Positions 1 to 9,764 of a DNA stretch of 64,000 nucleotides are shown piece by piece. The notes below the pieces were generated by a model. That model did not search any database and was not told where the DNA came from. It saw only the letters and a list, made by a program, of their open reading frames with translations. Position 1 is the stretch's first letter. Each line of letters starts with the position of its first letter. The stretch comes from Triatoma infestans. Lineage: Eukaryota; Arthropoda; Insecta; Hemiptera; Reduviidae. The DNA is taken from positions 1 to 64,000 of the forward strand of contig JAAEAF010001581.1 of the NCBI GenBank assembly GCA_011037195.1. Reading direction: 5' to 3'. A program made the position numbers and the translations under genes.

Positions 1-246
1 CCCCCTTCCTCTCTCCACAAATCTTTCTTTCGCCAAATTACACACATACATACGCACACCTGCACTCACACTGATTCACACACACCCACTTCCTCCTTCT
101 TCAGTCCGCCTATCACTTCAGCGTCACGCCCTCAACTCATCACTCACCGTCAACTAAGGGTAAGTCTCATTTTCATTTCTTTGCACTGTTTTTTTCATTC
201 CGCTTCTTGGCGTACGCTCGCCACCGCGCCTTGGGTGTCTGCCGCG
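1..246 (+). repeat. Pyrimidine-rich dispersed repeat (copy 1)
   Basis: CT- and CA-rich stretch that resembles 25012-25232: both share the order CTTTCTTTCGCCA, a CA-rich tract, CAGTCCGCC, CATCACTCACCGTCA, AAGG(G/C)TAAGTC and CGCCTTGGGT near the end. At 25 kb the same sequence follows a repeat-borne open frame, so it is probably the 5' part of a retroelement. It is cut at the window start and directly abuts a HINE-like element. No coding capacity seen here. Confidence 0.6.
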
Positions 247-255
247 CAGACAGTA

Positions 256-835
256 TGTTTGGTTGATATAAGATGTTTAGTTTATATACGAAGTTTCAAG
301 AAAATCTTCGGAGCAATTTTTGAGAAAATCTCGAAAAAGTGAAAAAATCATTTAGTAAAGTGGTAAAGCACTTCCGGTTATCCGATTTTTTTTCCAAACT
401 CGGAATTTCAACAACATATTCAATTTTAATTAATATTGTTTAGATAACAGAATTGTCTAATAAACTGAAATAGCACTTTAGTGGGAAAAAACTAACCTCA
501 CCTCTCCATCATAACTGATCCTTAAATATGCATTTTCCCGGAGAAATGTGTCAAATAAAAAAAATTGTAGATCGTTGTATGTGTAGTTGATGTACGAAGT
601 TTGAAGAAAATCGTCGGAGCAATTTTTTTTTTTTTGAGAAAAATGCAAAGAAGTAAAAAAAAACAACAACTAGTAAAGTGAAACTTTCGGTTGAAGAATT
701 TTGACAGATAACGTACGTACTGTCTGATCCCATGGTTTTAATCCAAACGGAATATCAAGTTTGAACTTTCCCCACGGTTTTTCGTTTTTGAGCTATGTTG
801 TTCACATATATATAGACACACACACATTTTGAGTG
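256..835 (-). mobile_element. HINE-like element, truncated copy
   Basis: Minus-strand copy of the dominant ~1-kb element. Visible are two internal ~300-bp units, each with the CCGGAAGT-type motif (one intact near 373, one decayed near 684), the CTCAAAAA/GGAGC block, and the AACATAGCTC block beside the microsatellite at about 815-835. Both termini are missing: the left edge follows the pyrimidine-rich repeat and the right edge is lost in the CA/GT microsatellite and an ATT repeat. The short open frames here are chance frames inside the repeat. Confidence 0.75.
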
Positions 836-852
836 AGTGTGTGGTTTGTGAA

Positions 853-893
<41 letters not shown>
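853..893. repeat. (ATT)n microsatellite
   Basis: Uninterrupted run of ATT trinucleotides, about 13 units, between a truncated HINE-like element and a LINE remnant. It may be the 3' tail of the neighbouring LINE; other LINE remnants here (5.8 kb, 16.4 kb) also lie beside ATT runs. Confidence 0.9.
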
Positions 894-894
<1 letters not shown>

Positions 895-1075
895 ATCACT
901 AGTGATCCACCGTTTCCCTAACTCGATCATCACAATCCTGACATGTGGGACTGGACGTCGTTCCTATTTTATGTAAATGACTAGCCGCTCATGTGTGTCC
1001 AGTCACTATACCAACTAAGGTTCTCAATCTTATTTTGCTCAGGGAGGAAATCTGAAAACCACTTAGTTAATTGAG
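895..1075 (-). pseudogene. LINE C-terminal zinc-knuckle remnant
   Basis: Translation on the minus strand gives a typical C-terminal end of an R1/Jockey-like non-LTR retrotransposon ORF2: a TLVGIVTGH motif, then HLHKIGTTSS, PTCQDCDDRVRETVDH. The C-x2-C and the following H match the CCHC knuckle that ends these proteins. There is an in-frame stop right after VTGHT and the frame ends early. It is too short and broken to act. Confidence 0.65.
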
Positions 1076-1277
1076 ACAAACGGGAGGTTGTCCCCTTTAA
1101 TTTATTACACAATAAACATGTATATATTCTCCTGAAAACTTGCTTTTATGGTCAGCCCTAATTAAAAGTTTCGTAAGCTTTTATAGTGAATTTCATTGAA
1201 AATTTGTCAATGTAACTGTCCTAAATTGCAATTAGATAAAAGTTATGTTACTTTTTTTTTTACAGCAGATATTATTT

Positions 1278-1410
1278 ATTACATTCCCTTACTCCCTAGT
1301 ATGAGGGAAATGGCGAAATTTTCGCGATACCGAGTTTTCACCAAAAATATTCAATTTGAGGTCCCCTGAATCTAAAAATGTGGTTTTAAGAAAGTAGTCT
1401 GTGTGTGTGT
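1278..1410 (+). mobile_element. HINE-like element, left-end fragment
   Basis: Carries the left end in diverged form (CCCTTACTCCCTAGTATGAGGG in place of the usual palindrome), then the GAGTTTTCACC, GAGGTCCCCTGA and TTTTAAGAAAGTAGTCTGTGTGTG blocks. It stops just after a short GT tract. Beyond it lies unrelated AT-rich sequence leading into a LINE. Confidence 0.7.
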
Positions 1411-1630
1411 GTTTTTTCCCTGGAGAGAGTAACCCTAACGCCAGGGAGTTTATTTTTCCACATACTCTATTAGATTACAACATGTGTTATTACATCATTA
1501 TTAGAATAAATAACTAATTTGTACAACCAAGAAAATCTAAAACATTACAAATGAAGAAAATGAAAATTGCCAATTATGGATAAAATTAAGAAATAAAAAC
1601 TCTAATATATGAAGTCTAATCGCAGATCTT

Positions 1631-2068
1631 TTACGTTAATAGATTTAATAAAATCAATAAAAAATTTTTGCGTGCTTTTTTGCATTCACCAGATTTTTCT
1701 TCTCCACCTTCCAGTAGCCTCCTGTGATCAATATCTGCTCGGATGAGTCTACATCTTTTTGCCTCATATCTGTTGCAATCATAAAGAATGTGGTCCACGC
1801 TCTGAACAGTTGCACCATCACATGGGCAAGCATTTGATGTGATTATTTTAAATCTACGCAGATACTCCTTAGCACGTCCGTGACCCGTCAATATCTGAGT
1901 GAGCGCGTAGGATATCTCGATGGGAGACTCAAACTTGTGCTTTATTTCGGGAAAAAACTCCCTAGTCAAAGCGCCTGTCTCTGAAAGAGGACCAACTTTG
2001 CTGCCATTCTTTTAGAACATCTTGATGTAATAGGCCAGAAATATAGCTTATTGGTAGCTTTGTTTACT
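1631..2068 (-). pseudogene. LINE ORF2 C-terminus (R1/Jockey-like), frameshifted
   Basis: Minus-strand frame with the conserved end of a non-LTR retrotransposon ORF2: EWQQSW at the upstream end (one frame), then after a frameshift LSETGALTREFFPEIK, ALTQILTGHGRAKEYL, a cysteine knuckle CPCDG with VDHILYDC, and a stop at 1631. In this family the block lies after the reverse transcriptase (and RNase H where present). The 5' side is truncated. The AT-rich 3' region continues to about 1440. Nothing suggests function. Confidence 0.75.
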
Positions 2069-2287
2069 ATGTTTACAGCACTTCACACAAGGTCGATTCG
2101 GCCCCAGAGTGAAGAAGGAAAAAAAATACCTGATATAAACTATTTGGTAAAGTCGCACCCCCGGTTGAAGGATTTCGAAAAACAGAAAAACCTTCTTGTA
2201 GGATCCAACGATGGTACCTTACATATATAATTGAATATCAAGAATTGAGTGTTTCTTAAGTTTTTTCCTTTCTTAACTATTTGCACA

Positions 2288-2332
2288 AAGATGGCGGAAG
2301 ACACCAAGATGGCGGAAGACACCAAGATGGCG
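2288..2332 (+). repeat. 18-bp tandem repeat with YY1/Pho-like motifs
   Basis: The unit AAGATGGCGGAAGACACC occurs twice perfectly (2288-2305, 2306-2323) followed by AAGATGGCG (2324-2332). Each unit contains AAGATGGCGG, the form of the YY1/Pleiohomeotic core (GCCAT on the other strand). Read as protein from its own ATG it gives repeated M-A-E-D-T-K and then a stop. It could be a promoter/5'-UTR element of a candidate exon downstream or a chance minisatellite. Confidence 0.6.
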
Positions 2333-2410
2333 CAAAAATGAGAGAGATGTGACTTTTAACAGTGCGATAAAAAAAACTTATAAAAGTTACGGAAAAAAGC
2401 GGAAATTTAA

Positions 2411-2581
2411 AAAAGTAAGTTAAGACAAGATATTCTTGGTGCCGTAAATGTGTTTCAAGAAATATTTGAAGACTTTAAAACAGAAGTATTAAATGAAGAG
2501 TTAAATGCTGGCCAGTTGGCAAACACACGGTAGCCAAAGTCTTATAGTTATGCTGTGAAGAAGGAAGTAAAGCTAAAATCG
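2411..2581 (+). CDS. Candidate host exon with splice donor, one in-frame stop
   Basis: Open frame of protein-like composition: QDILGAVNVFQEIFEDF, then KTEVLNEELNAGQLANTR, a TAG at 2531-2533, and in the same frame PKSYSYAVKKEVKLKS ending exactly at a consensus donor (TCG|GTAAGT, intron starts 2582). No family recognised. It follows the YY1-like repeat and precedes 1.8 kb of nested HINE-like elements that would lie in an intron. The in-frame TAG, a stop at 2408-2410 just upstream and a phase mismatch with the terminal exon at 4457 argue for a decayed or mis-framed exon. Inference only. Confidence 0.25.
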
Positions 2582-2595
2582 GTAAGTAGACCTGT

Positions 2596-4364
2596 GTGTG
2601 TGTGTGTGTGAGTGTATATATATATGAACAGCATAGTACAAAAAACGGAAAGCCATAGAAACTTGAAATTTGATATTCCGTTTAGTTATTACCATGGGAT
2701 CTCACAGTACGTTATCTGTCAAAATTTCCCAACCGGAAGTATTATTTTACAAATTGTATTTTTCAATTTTATGCGATTATCTCCTCAAAAGAAGGGCTCG
2801 AAACATTTTTCTTCTTCAAACTTGGCGTAGATATACTATACATACAAAGAGCTACAACTTTTATTTGAAACGTTTCTCCGGAATAATTCATTTAAGGGTA
2901 CTTTTGGATGGGATGGGTGGGGTCACGGCTTTCTCCTAAAGTGCTATTTCAGTTTATTAGACAATTCTATCATCTAAATGGTGTTGATTAGAATTAAATA
3001 TGTTGTTGAAATTTCGCGTTTGAATTCCGGATTAACGGAAAGAGCGTTCACTTTACTATTTTACTAAATAATTTTTACTTTCTCTTACTCCTAGTAAGAG
3101 GAAGTATTGTAATCATGTCAAATTTTCGATATTGAGTTTTCACCGGAAATATCCGTTTTGAGGTCCCCTGAGTCTAAAAAAGTGTCTGTGTGGGTATGTG
3201 AACAGCATAGCTCAAAAACGAAAAATCGTAGAAAGCTGAAACTTGATATTCCGTTTAGGTATCACCATGCGATCTGACTGTGCCTTACCTGCCAAAATTC
3301 CTCAACTGGAAGTACCACTTTACTAGTTTTTTTTTTTTACTTTTTTGCGTTTTTCTCAAAAAATGGCTCCAACGATTTTCTTTAAACTTGGTATATCAAC
3401 TACATATACAAGGAGCTATAACTTTTATTTGAAACATTTCTCTGGAAAAATTCATTTAAGGGCACTTTTGTGGGAAGGGGAAGGTTAGGTTAACCTCTAA
3501 AATGGTATTTCAGTTTATTAAATAATTCGGTCATTTAAATAATATTAATTAGAATTAAATATGTTGTTGAAATTCCGAGTTTGAGAAAAGTCGGATAACC
3601 GGAAGTGCCTTTGTTTTAACACTTTACTAAATGATGTTTTCACTTTTTCGCGATTTTCTTAAAAATGGCCCCTACGATTATCTTGAAATAAAACATATAA
3701 ACTAAACATTCAAAGATCTACAACTTTTATATAAAACATTTCTCTGGGAAAATTCATTTAAGGGCACTTTTAGGAGAGGGGTAGGGTTACAGCTTCCTCT
3801 AAAGTGGTATCATACTTGATTATACAACTCTATCATCCAAATGAAATTAATTAGAAATAAATAGTTGGCCAAAATTCCGGGTGTGAAGAAAATCAGTAAA
3901 CCGGAAGTGCGCTTTTACTGAATAGTTTTTTTCAGTTTTCGACAAATTTCATTAAATTTGGTACACAAACTAAAAATTTGTCAATTATAATTTTGAGAAC
4001 TGGAGTATAAGAGAAAGTTGTGTGATGTTTCACACCAGATTTTTTTTTTTTTTTTCACTTTTTCGCCATTTTCTCAAAAATGGTTTCAATGATTTTCATG
4101 AAACTTTTTTATATGAACTCTGGATACAATGTTCTACAATCTCTAAAGTGCTATCATAGATGATTATACAATATTATAATCCAAACAAAATTAATTAGAA
4201 ATAAATAGATGGCCAACAATTCCGAATTTCCGGAAGTGTGTTTTTACAGAACAGTTTTAGACGAATTTCATTTTTAAATTTTTATACATAAAACTATAAA
4301 ATTTGTCAATTATAATTTTGAGTACTGGAGCAAAGAGAAAGTTGTGTGAGTGTTTCACACCAGA
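2596..4364 (+). mobile_element. HINE-like element (outer copy) split by a second copy
   Basis: The outer copy lacks its extreme left end (it starts in the GT microsatellite at 2596) and runs to its internal T run at 3072-3076. It resumes at 4056 with CACTTTTTCGCC and ends with the 3' hairpin and CCAGA at 4364. Removing 3077-4039 restores the unit junction found in intact copies (ACTAAATAATTTTT followed by CACTTTTTCGCC). So this is a nested insertion of the family into itself, at a T run. Confidence 0.8.
3077..4039 (+). mobile_element. HINE-like element, full-length inner copy
   Basis: 963 bp, from ACTTTCTCTTACTCCTAG to a terminal hairpin (GTGTGA...TTCACAC) and CCAGA. In order: left palindrome CTCTTACTCCTAGTAAGAG; GAGGTCCCCTGAG block; short GT-rich tract; AACAGCATAGCTC block; about three ~300-bp internal units closing with AACCGGAAGT or a near match; subterminal GGAGTATAAGAGAAAGT (inverted copy of the left end, with one change); 3' hairpin. 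Flanked by T runs on both sides. No coding capacity, so it must be mobilised in trans if mobile at all. Confidence 0.85.
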
Positions 4365-4456
4365 TTCTCATGAAAAAAAAAAAAATCTGGGTTATAAATT
4401 AACATAACCTATTGCTGATTAATATTTAATTATTTTGTGTATTTTTTTTTTTTTAG

Positions 4457-4631
4457 AAGATACAAAGAATATACAGAACATGGTAGTAAGGAAGCAGTTA
4501 TATTTGTTGCAAATCGACTGAATACAATAGAATCATTTCTATTAGAAAATACTATTAATAATCAGAAAATGATGAATCTTGCTCATTTGAGAGAATTTCA
4601 TGTTAAGTTAAAATTGACTTGTTTCCTATAG
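4457..4631 (+). CDS. Candidate terminal exon, unknown protein
   Basis: Begins after a strong acceptor (long T run then TTTTAG at 4451-4456) and stays open to TAG at 4629-4631. The frame reads RYKEYTEHGSKEAVIF, VANRLNTIESFLLE, NTINNQKMMNLAHL and so on: charged, non-repetitive, unlike the surrounding repeats. A polyadenylation signal AATAAA lies at 4786-4791. Entry phase is 2 (two bases needed from the previous exon), which does not fit the candidate exon ending at 2581. No family recognised. Confidence 0.35.
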
Positions 4632-5035
4632 TTTTTTTTGTTTTTTTTTGAGACCAAATGTGTTCGGTATACTTTTTGAAACGCTAATATGGTACTTTGC
4701 ATTTTTATAGTACTGCTTTTGTTTATTTGAAAATATAATTTTAATTTTTATATAATTACTTAATTTTGTTTTATTGGGAAATTAGAATAAACATGCCTCC
4801 ATAGAAAATCCGTCGTGGAGTCGTCATGTTTCTGATAATCAGCCGCTTATTAGCGCTAGCATCGTCTTTAACTGCATATTATCACCTCTGTCGCGAACAT
4901 TATCCGAACCAAATTGGTCTACTTAGTACCAACTACCGGGTAAATAGATATAAGAATATAAACATAAATGTATTTTTTAACGGATGGCCAAAAAAATGCC
5001 ACCAAAACATATCTCTCTCTCTCTCTTCAATGCAA

Positions 5036-5790
5036 TTTTATTGCATTTAATATAATAAAATCAAAAGCAATGATAATTGGCAGTAGAAAATATATAAATG
5101 CAATTAATTTAGACCTAATTTCCAAAATTACTGTTAATAACATAAATATACCTTATGTTACGCCTGGGAAATGTTTAGGTGTGACGATTTCTAACACGTT
5201 ATCTTGGAATGCCATGTTAGTAATATTTGCAATAGTATTTATAAATCTCTATACCAGCTAAAACTCCATAAAAATATGTTGCCTATATCTCTCCGTAAAC
5301 AGTTAGTTAGTACTCTCATATTTCCTCATTTTGATTACTGTTGGCTGGTATATGCTGATCTTACTTCGGAACTTAACACCAAACTCCAGAGATCACTTAA
5401 ATCCAGTATCCGTTTTATATTAAATATTAGGAAAGACGAACATATTACACCACATTACTTTACTTTAAACTGGCTTACTGTTGACTACCGTAGAAAATAT
5501 TTTATGGTTAATTTCATATACCAATTGTTTAGGGCGCAGACTCCAAAATACTTATATGACATGTTTACACAAAAAGCTGCACTAGACTTAAGAACCACCA
5601 AGGACTGTCGATTCCAGACTTTACATACAACCACATAGGACTGTAACGTACCAAAGCTCTTTTACTGTTGCTGCCAGTAAGTAGTCTTTGGAACGACTTA
5701 CCTACTGACTTGACCAACAAGAAACCACTGCCTAGTTTTAAGTTTTTCTATTACAATCATTTGTTTGAACTGTACAAAGGAGATTTTTAA
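5036..5790 (+). pseudogene. CR1/Jockey-like LINE reverse transcriptase C-terminus
   Basis: Several frames together give the end of a reverse transcriptase. IIKSKAMIIGS (the usual N-x-KS/KT-x2-M block), GKCLGVTISNTLSWN (the LG-x-x-I-D-x-x-L-x-W block), FPHFDYCWLVYADLTSELNTK, RFILNIRKDEHITPHY and LNWLTVDYRRKYF, then LWNDLPTDLT and FKFFYYNHLFELYKGDF just before a stop at 5788-5790. There are frameshifts near 5210 and 5635 and a stop near 5680. An AT-rich 3' region with ATT repeats follows to about 6060. 5'-truncated, non-functional. Confidence 0.8.
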
Positions 5791-6069
5791 GTTTGTATAT
5801 ATAGAAGTTATTTTTTTTTTTATCTTTCTTTTGTTTTATATTATTATGTTAATAATTATTATTACTATTATTATTATTATTATTCTTATTTTATTAATTT
5901 ATTATTAGTAGTAATTTCTATAAATGTAAATATTTTATACAAAATTATAAAAATGTAAATAGTTATTAAGAATTTATTTCTGTTTAATCTCTCAGATCTG
6001 AGAAAATATTTTTAACATTGTACATTTTATTTGTTGCTCTTAAGGGACATAAATTCCAGAGCATAATAA
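5791..6069 (+). repeat. AT-rich LINE 3' region
   Basis: T-rich stretch with ATT/ATA microsatellite at about 5838-5900, following the LINE stop codon. It is read as the 3' untranslated region of that LINE. It ends at the (CTTT)n tail of the minus-strand SINE. Confidence 0.5.
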
Positions 6070-6334
6070 ATTTATCTTTCTTTCTTTCTCTCTCCTATGG
6101 CGCAACAGCAGGCGAAAGCTTGTCAGACGGCGATTTGCATGGGGGGCCATGTGGTAAGCACGCCGCAGTTCCCACACCGTTCAGTTCCGGCCTTCGCTAC
6201 CTAAGGCGCTACTAACTGTAGCTTCCCATTTTTTATCACGATGCTGGGCAGCACCGACTTTGCCCTCAAGGAAATCGAACCCTGAATTCTCTCACGAAAG
6301 GCGAGTGCGCCAACCACTAGACCAACGCGTGAGG
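6070..6334 (-). mobile_element. tRNA-derived SINE
   Basis: On the minus strand the head has a polymerase III A box (TGGTCTAGTGGTTGG, near 6310-6325) and B box (GGTTCGATTTC, near 6268-6280) in tRNA spacing, inside CCTCACGCGTTGGTCTAG...GAATTCAGGGTTCGA. A ~170-bp body follows (GGTGCTGCCCAGCATCG, GTTAGTAGCGCC), ending in a GAAAGAAAGA tail at 6070-6095. The body departs from tRNA after the B box, so this is a SINE, not a tRNA gene. Confidence 0.75.
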
Positions 6335-7614
6335 ACATAACATCTCTCTTCAACATATTTTTAATGTAATTTAAACATAAATTAATATGATTTAAAAATT
6401 AGCATAACAAAAAAAAAAACGAATACATTTGTTTTTCTCTATTATTTTATTTTAAATATCATCTCCAATTTGCTGTGATTGCTGCCAACCTTTCTTACAT
6501 TTTTCAATTAACCTACATATTTACTTGTATTAACCTTGCTTGGATTTCATATTTATTTATTTTTTACAAGCTTTTCTGTAATCGTTATACTTTGCCTTTA
6601 CCTTTCTTCAAATTTTATCTATTCTTATCAATATATTACATTCGAGAAATTTTCTTATATCACCCCCTCCTACTTAATAAAAATGACGATACAATATTGA
6701 GGATGTTGATTTAATTGTAAGTATATCGGCGTCTACAATTAAACCCATTTATGTAAGATACACACATGTGTATCAGTGCTAGTGAAGCCATTAGACTGGT
6801 TCTCTAATTAAAAAATATTCATCGTGCTATTAAATAATCATTGTGTTCGTTTCCGTGACTCGTTGTTTGTGTTTACATATTTAATTATGAGTCATAGGGT
6901 ATGCCCCTATGTTGGTTATTATGATAACCAAACAGGTTCATTGCCAAAAAAAAAAAAAAAATTATAGGCTAGTATTCTATTTATAATTTTTGTAAAAGGT
7001 TGTTTTTCTTGAAGGCTAAGAAGGCTTAACATACAAATCAACACACAACTGGCGGGACCAAGAAATCCACCCGACGATTTAAAAAAGAACATTATATCTA
7101 GGGTAAAGTTAGGAGAGGTGACGCAGGCTTTACTTCTCTTGTTTGCCACCACGTGGCGTCTTGGAAGTTAGTCCAGGAGTAGAGAGATCAGAAACGACCA
7201 TATTGCAAAATTCTTCAGTTATTTTGTGTGTTCTTCTGTGTCCTAGGAACATTTATACGCATCAATTATTGTGTTTTCATAACGTGAATTTTCATAACGC
7301 TTAGTAAATTATTTTATTTTTTAAACTATATTAATTGCAATTGAAATGAAAGATTTCTAGCTGTCGTTAAAGGTGGACTTGTAGATATGGTGTTCACTAA
7401 GTTTCATGTCGATCAGCCATGTTACCTTTACAGGGGAGAGGTCTCCTACCTATGTTGCGTCATCCTACCATAGTATTAGAGACGGCCAAATGTAGGGTAT
7501 TTGTATTTTATTTCTGGAATAAATGAGAATGTCTTTATTTTGAAAAATAACATTTTTTTTTGCAGATAATAGTAGTTGACATATGTTTTATAGGCTTACC
7601 TTTTTAATATATCT
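6335..7614. other. No recognised feature
   Basis: AT-rich sequence with poly-A (6408-6419, 6946-6962). A 25-bp stretch at 7087-7113 (TAGGGTAAAGTTAGGAGAGG) recurs inverted at 8374-8399 beyond the solo LTR, possibly ends of one older element. No coding or RNA signal recognised. Confidence 0.4.
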
Positions 7615-7618
7615 CATA

Positions 7619-8335
7619 TGTAGTGGAATCGTTTATTGTGATTCCTGAGGTATGTAGTGGATGTCTTGAAGAGGGCGGAAGTTAGTTTAGAGATTTTTGG
7701 AAGTTAGAGCTCGAATTACTAACACTGAATTTATAAAAAATAGACTATATTTTTACAGTAATTTAAATGTGAGAAATGGTAACTATTAACATGAAATACT
7801 TAGATAATTTAAAGTTAAAATAACAATTAATTTAAGATGATTAAAATAAATAAACTAAGATGCACAATTATGAAAATAAGTATAAGTAAAACCTGTATAG
7901 GGACGCGGAACTGCTGCTCGTATAACGACGTACTCGTGTATAATAATCTAAGGACGTACTGGTGTATAATAATAAGACGTACTGAAGTATAATAATCTAC
8001 GGACGTACTCGTGTATAATGATCCCCTCTTCCAATTGGGCGAAGTTTATATTAGTGTTAGCAACACTCACACCAAGACATCTGTCCTAGTGTGCGATCTT
8101 GTGCGACCTTGGTTAGTTTGGTGACCAGTGATTTAGGTCAGTGGCCAGCTTTATCAGTGTTTGCTTTGATGTAAAGTATTGAACCTTGGTTTTGTTTGTT
8201 TGGCCGCGGCCTTGTCTTGAAGACAGCGGCCGGCTAGGCCACTAGTTATAAATTATCTTTTATTACTGCCATCCTTTGTGAAGATAGCAGGTGGCTGGAA
8301 TCACTTTGACATTGCTATGACTTTATGTAATTACA
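7619..8335. mobile_element. Solo LTR, family B (717 bp)
   Basis: Starts TGTAGTGGAATCG and ends GTAATTACA, with a 4-bp duplication CATA on both sides (7615-7618 and 8336-8339). A second copy lies at 53328-54009. TG...CA ends, short terminal inversion (TGTA/TACA) and 4-bp duplications fit an LTR of a Ty3/gypsy-like element. No internal region or second LTR is nearby, so it is a solo LTR. It has internal tandem-like GTATAATAATC/ACGTACT blocks near 7935-8020. Confidence 0.7.
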
Positions 8336-8339
8336 CATA

Positions 8340-9316
8340 TATTTTTGATACAGGGCATAACTTTGAAATGTGCGTCATCTCTCCTAGCTTTACCCTATTC
8401 AAAAAGTCAAAATATTACATTTTAATGTAATCAATTATCATTTGCTTAAAAAAATCGCATAAGCAGACGCCGATACGACGAGAAAATTATAAAAGAAAAC
8501 AATAAAAATAAAGAACCCCCTCCAAAAAACTGGGTTATTTTCTATGAAGAAAAACACTATTTTACGATACGCTGATAAAATATCCGTTTTCAAAACATGC
8601 TATTTAAATGTACATTATTTTTTTATCTAATCATAATTTAATAATAATACCATTTTGTCATTAAACACAAACATAGTAATATAACCTTATAACCTGCCGC
8701 ACAAACATAAAAATTACACAAACCAACAAGTTGTTGAGGCGTAACAGAAATATTGCTTTGAAATGAACTTTCTGCAATCTGACGATAGATAAAAATTCGA
8801 AACCGGCCAGTAATATAAGAAATATGCCATGCTACGACGGATAAAATATCGTACGTTATCCCATCTTTGTGGACCCATCCACATTATTAAAAAAAATACA
8901 TATAAAAATTTCAATGATCACTTCGTGATAACACTTATTTAAATTAAAAAAGTAATATATCAATAGAACTTAAAATATTTCTCATATATAAGCATTATTC
9001 ATGGCTAAATAAAGTAATCCATGAATATTAGAAAAATATATTTTTCTTCACTTCCAGAAACAAATATATTTTGTTATTTGTCATTTTTTTTTTTTGTATT
9101 CCTTCCAGTTATTCTGGAAAAAATTAAATACTGAACATGAGATTGAGATCTCCAGGGTTACATAAATATCTGAGATTTGATCTATCATATCATGTGAGTG
9201 TGCGCTTCTGATAATTAAATTGCTCCACAGATGTCACACAAAAAGTATCTAGTACCTTTATCAAATATGTAAAAAGCCTAAAGGGATTTCTGTGAAATGG
9301 CCACTTTCATGTGTTC

Positions 9317-9347
<31 letters not shown>

Positions 9348-9478
9348 TCCTTAGACGTATTTTTTCAACAGTAGTCGTTAATTTTAGAAAAGTTTTTCTT
9401 ACAGTGCTCTTCGGGACAAAATGACTAAATAACGAAAGATCGCAGAAAGCAAGAACATTTTATTCCACATAGATATAC
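8340..9478. other. No recognised feature; (AT)n at 9317-9338
   Basis: AT-rich sequence between the solo LTR and the foldback transposon. The only structure seen is an AT dinucleotide run. The open frame on the minus strand at 8714-8914 has no recognisable motif and no splice context. Confidence 0.4.
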
Positions 9479-9764
9479 AGGGTGTCCCATTTAAACGGCC
9501 CCTCTTTCAAAATAGCTCTTAAACGAAGAAAGATAATCAAAAAAGTGTACAAAAAAGTTTGTAGAAGTATTTGCGCTCTAGTTTATGATGGTGTTAAATG
9601 TTATTTGATTTAATTGGTGATTGAAAGTTGCAATTTCCTTTTGACAATCACTTTTTACTAGTAAGTTGAAAACGACTAAAAAAAAAAAAAATGAAGAATA
9701 ATGCCATTAATTTCACTTCAATACTTCAAACCGTTGCCGAGATTAAATTTTCGTCGTTGTTTTT

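Noticed and set aside
2581..4457. Joining the candidate exon ending at 2581 to the one starting at 4457 as one gene
   Set aside because: Exon phases do not agree (0 against 2) and the first has an in-frame stop; they are listed separately.
7087..8399. Short inverted repeat around the solo LTR B as possible transposon termini
   Set aside because: Only about 25 bp match, with no symmetry outward or inward and no target duplication, so not called as an element.
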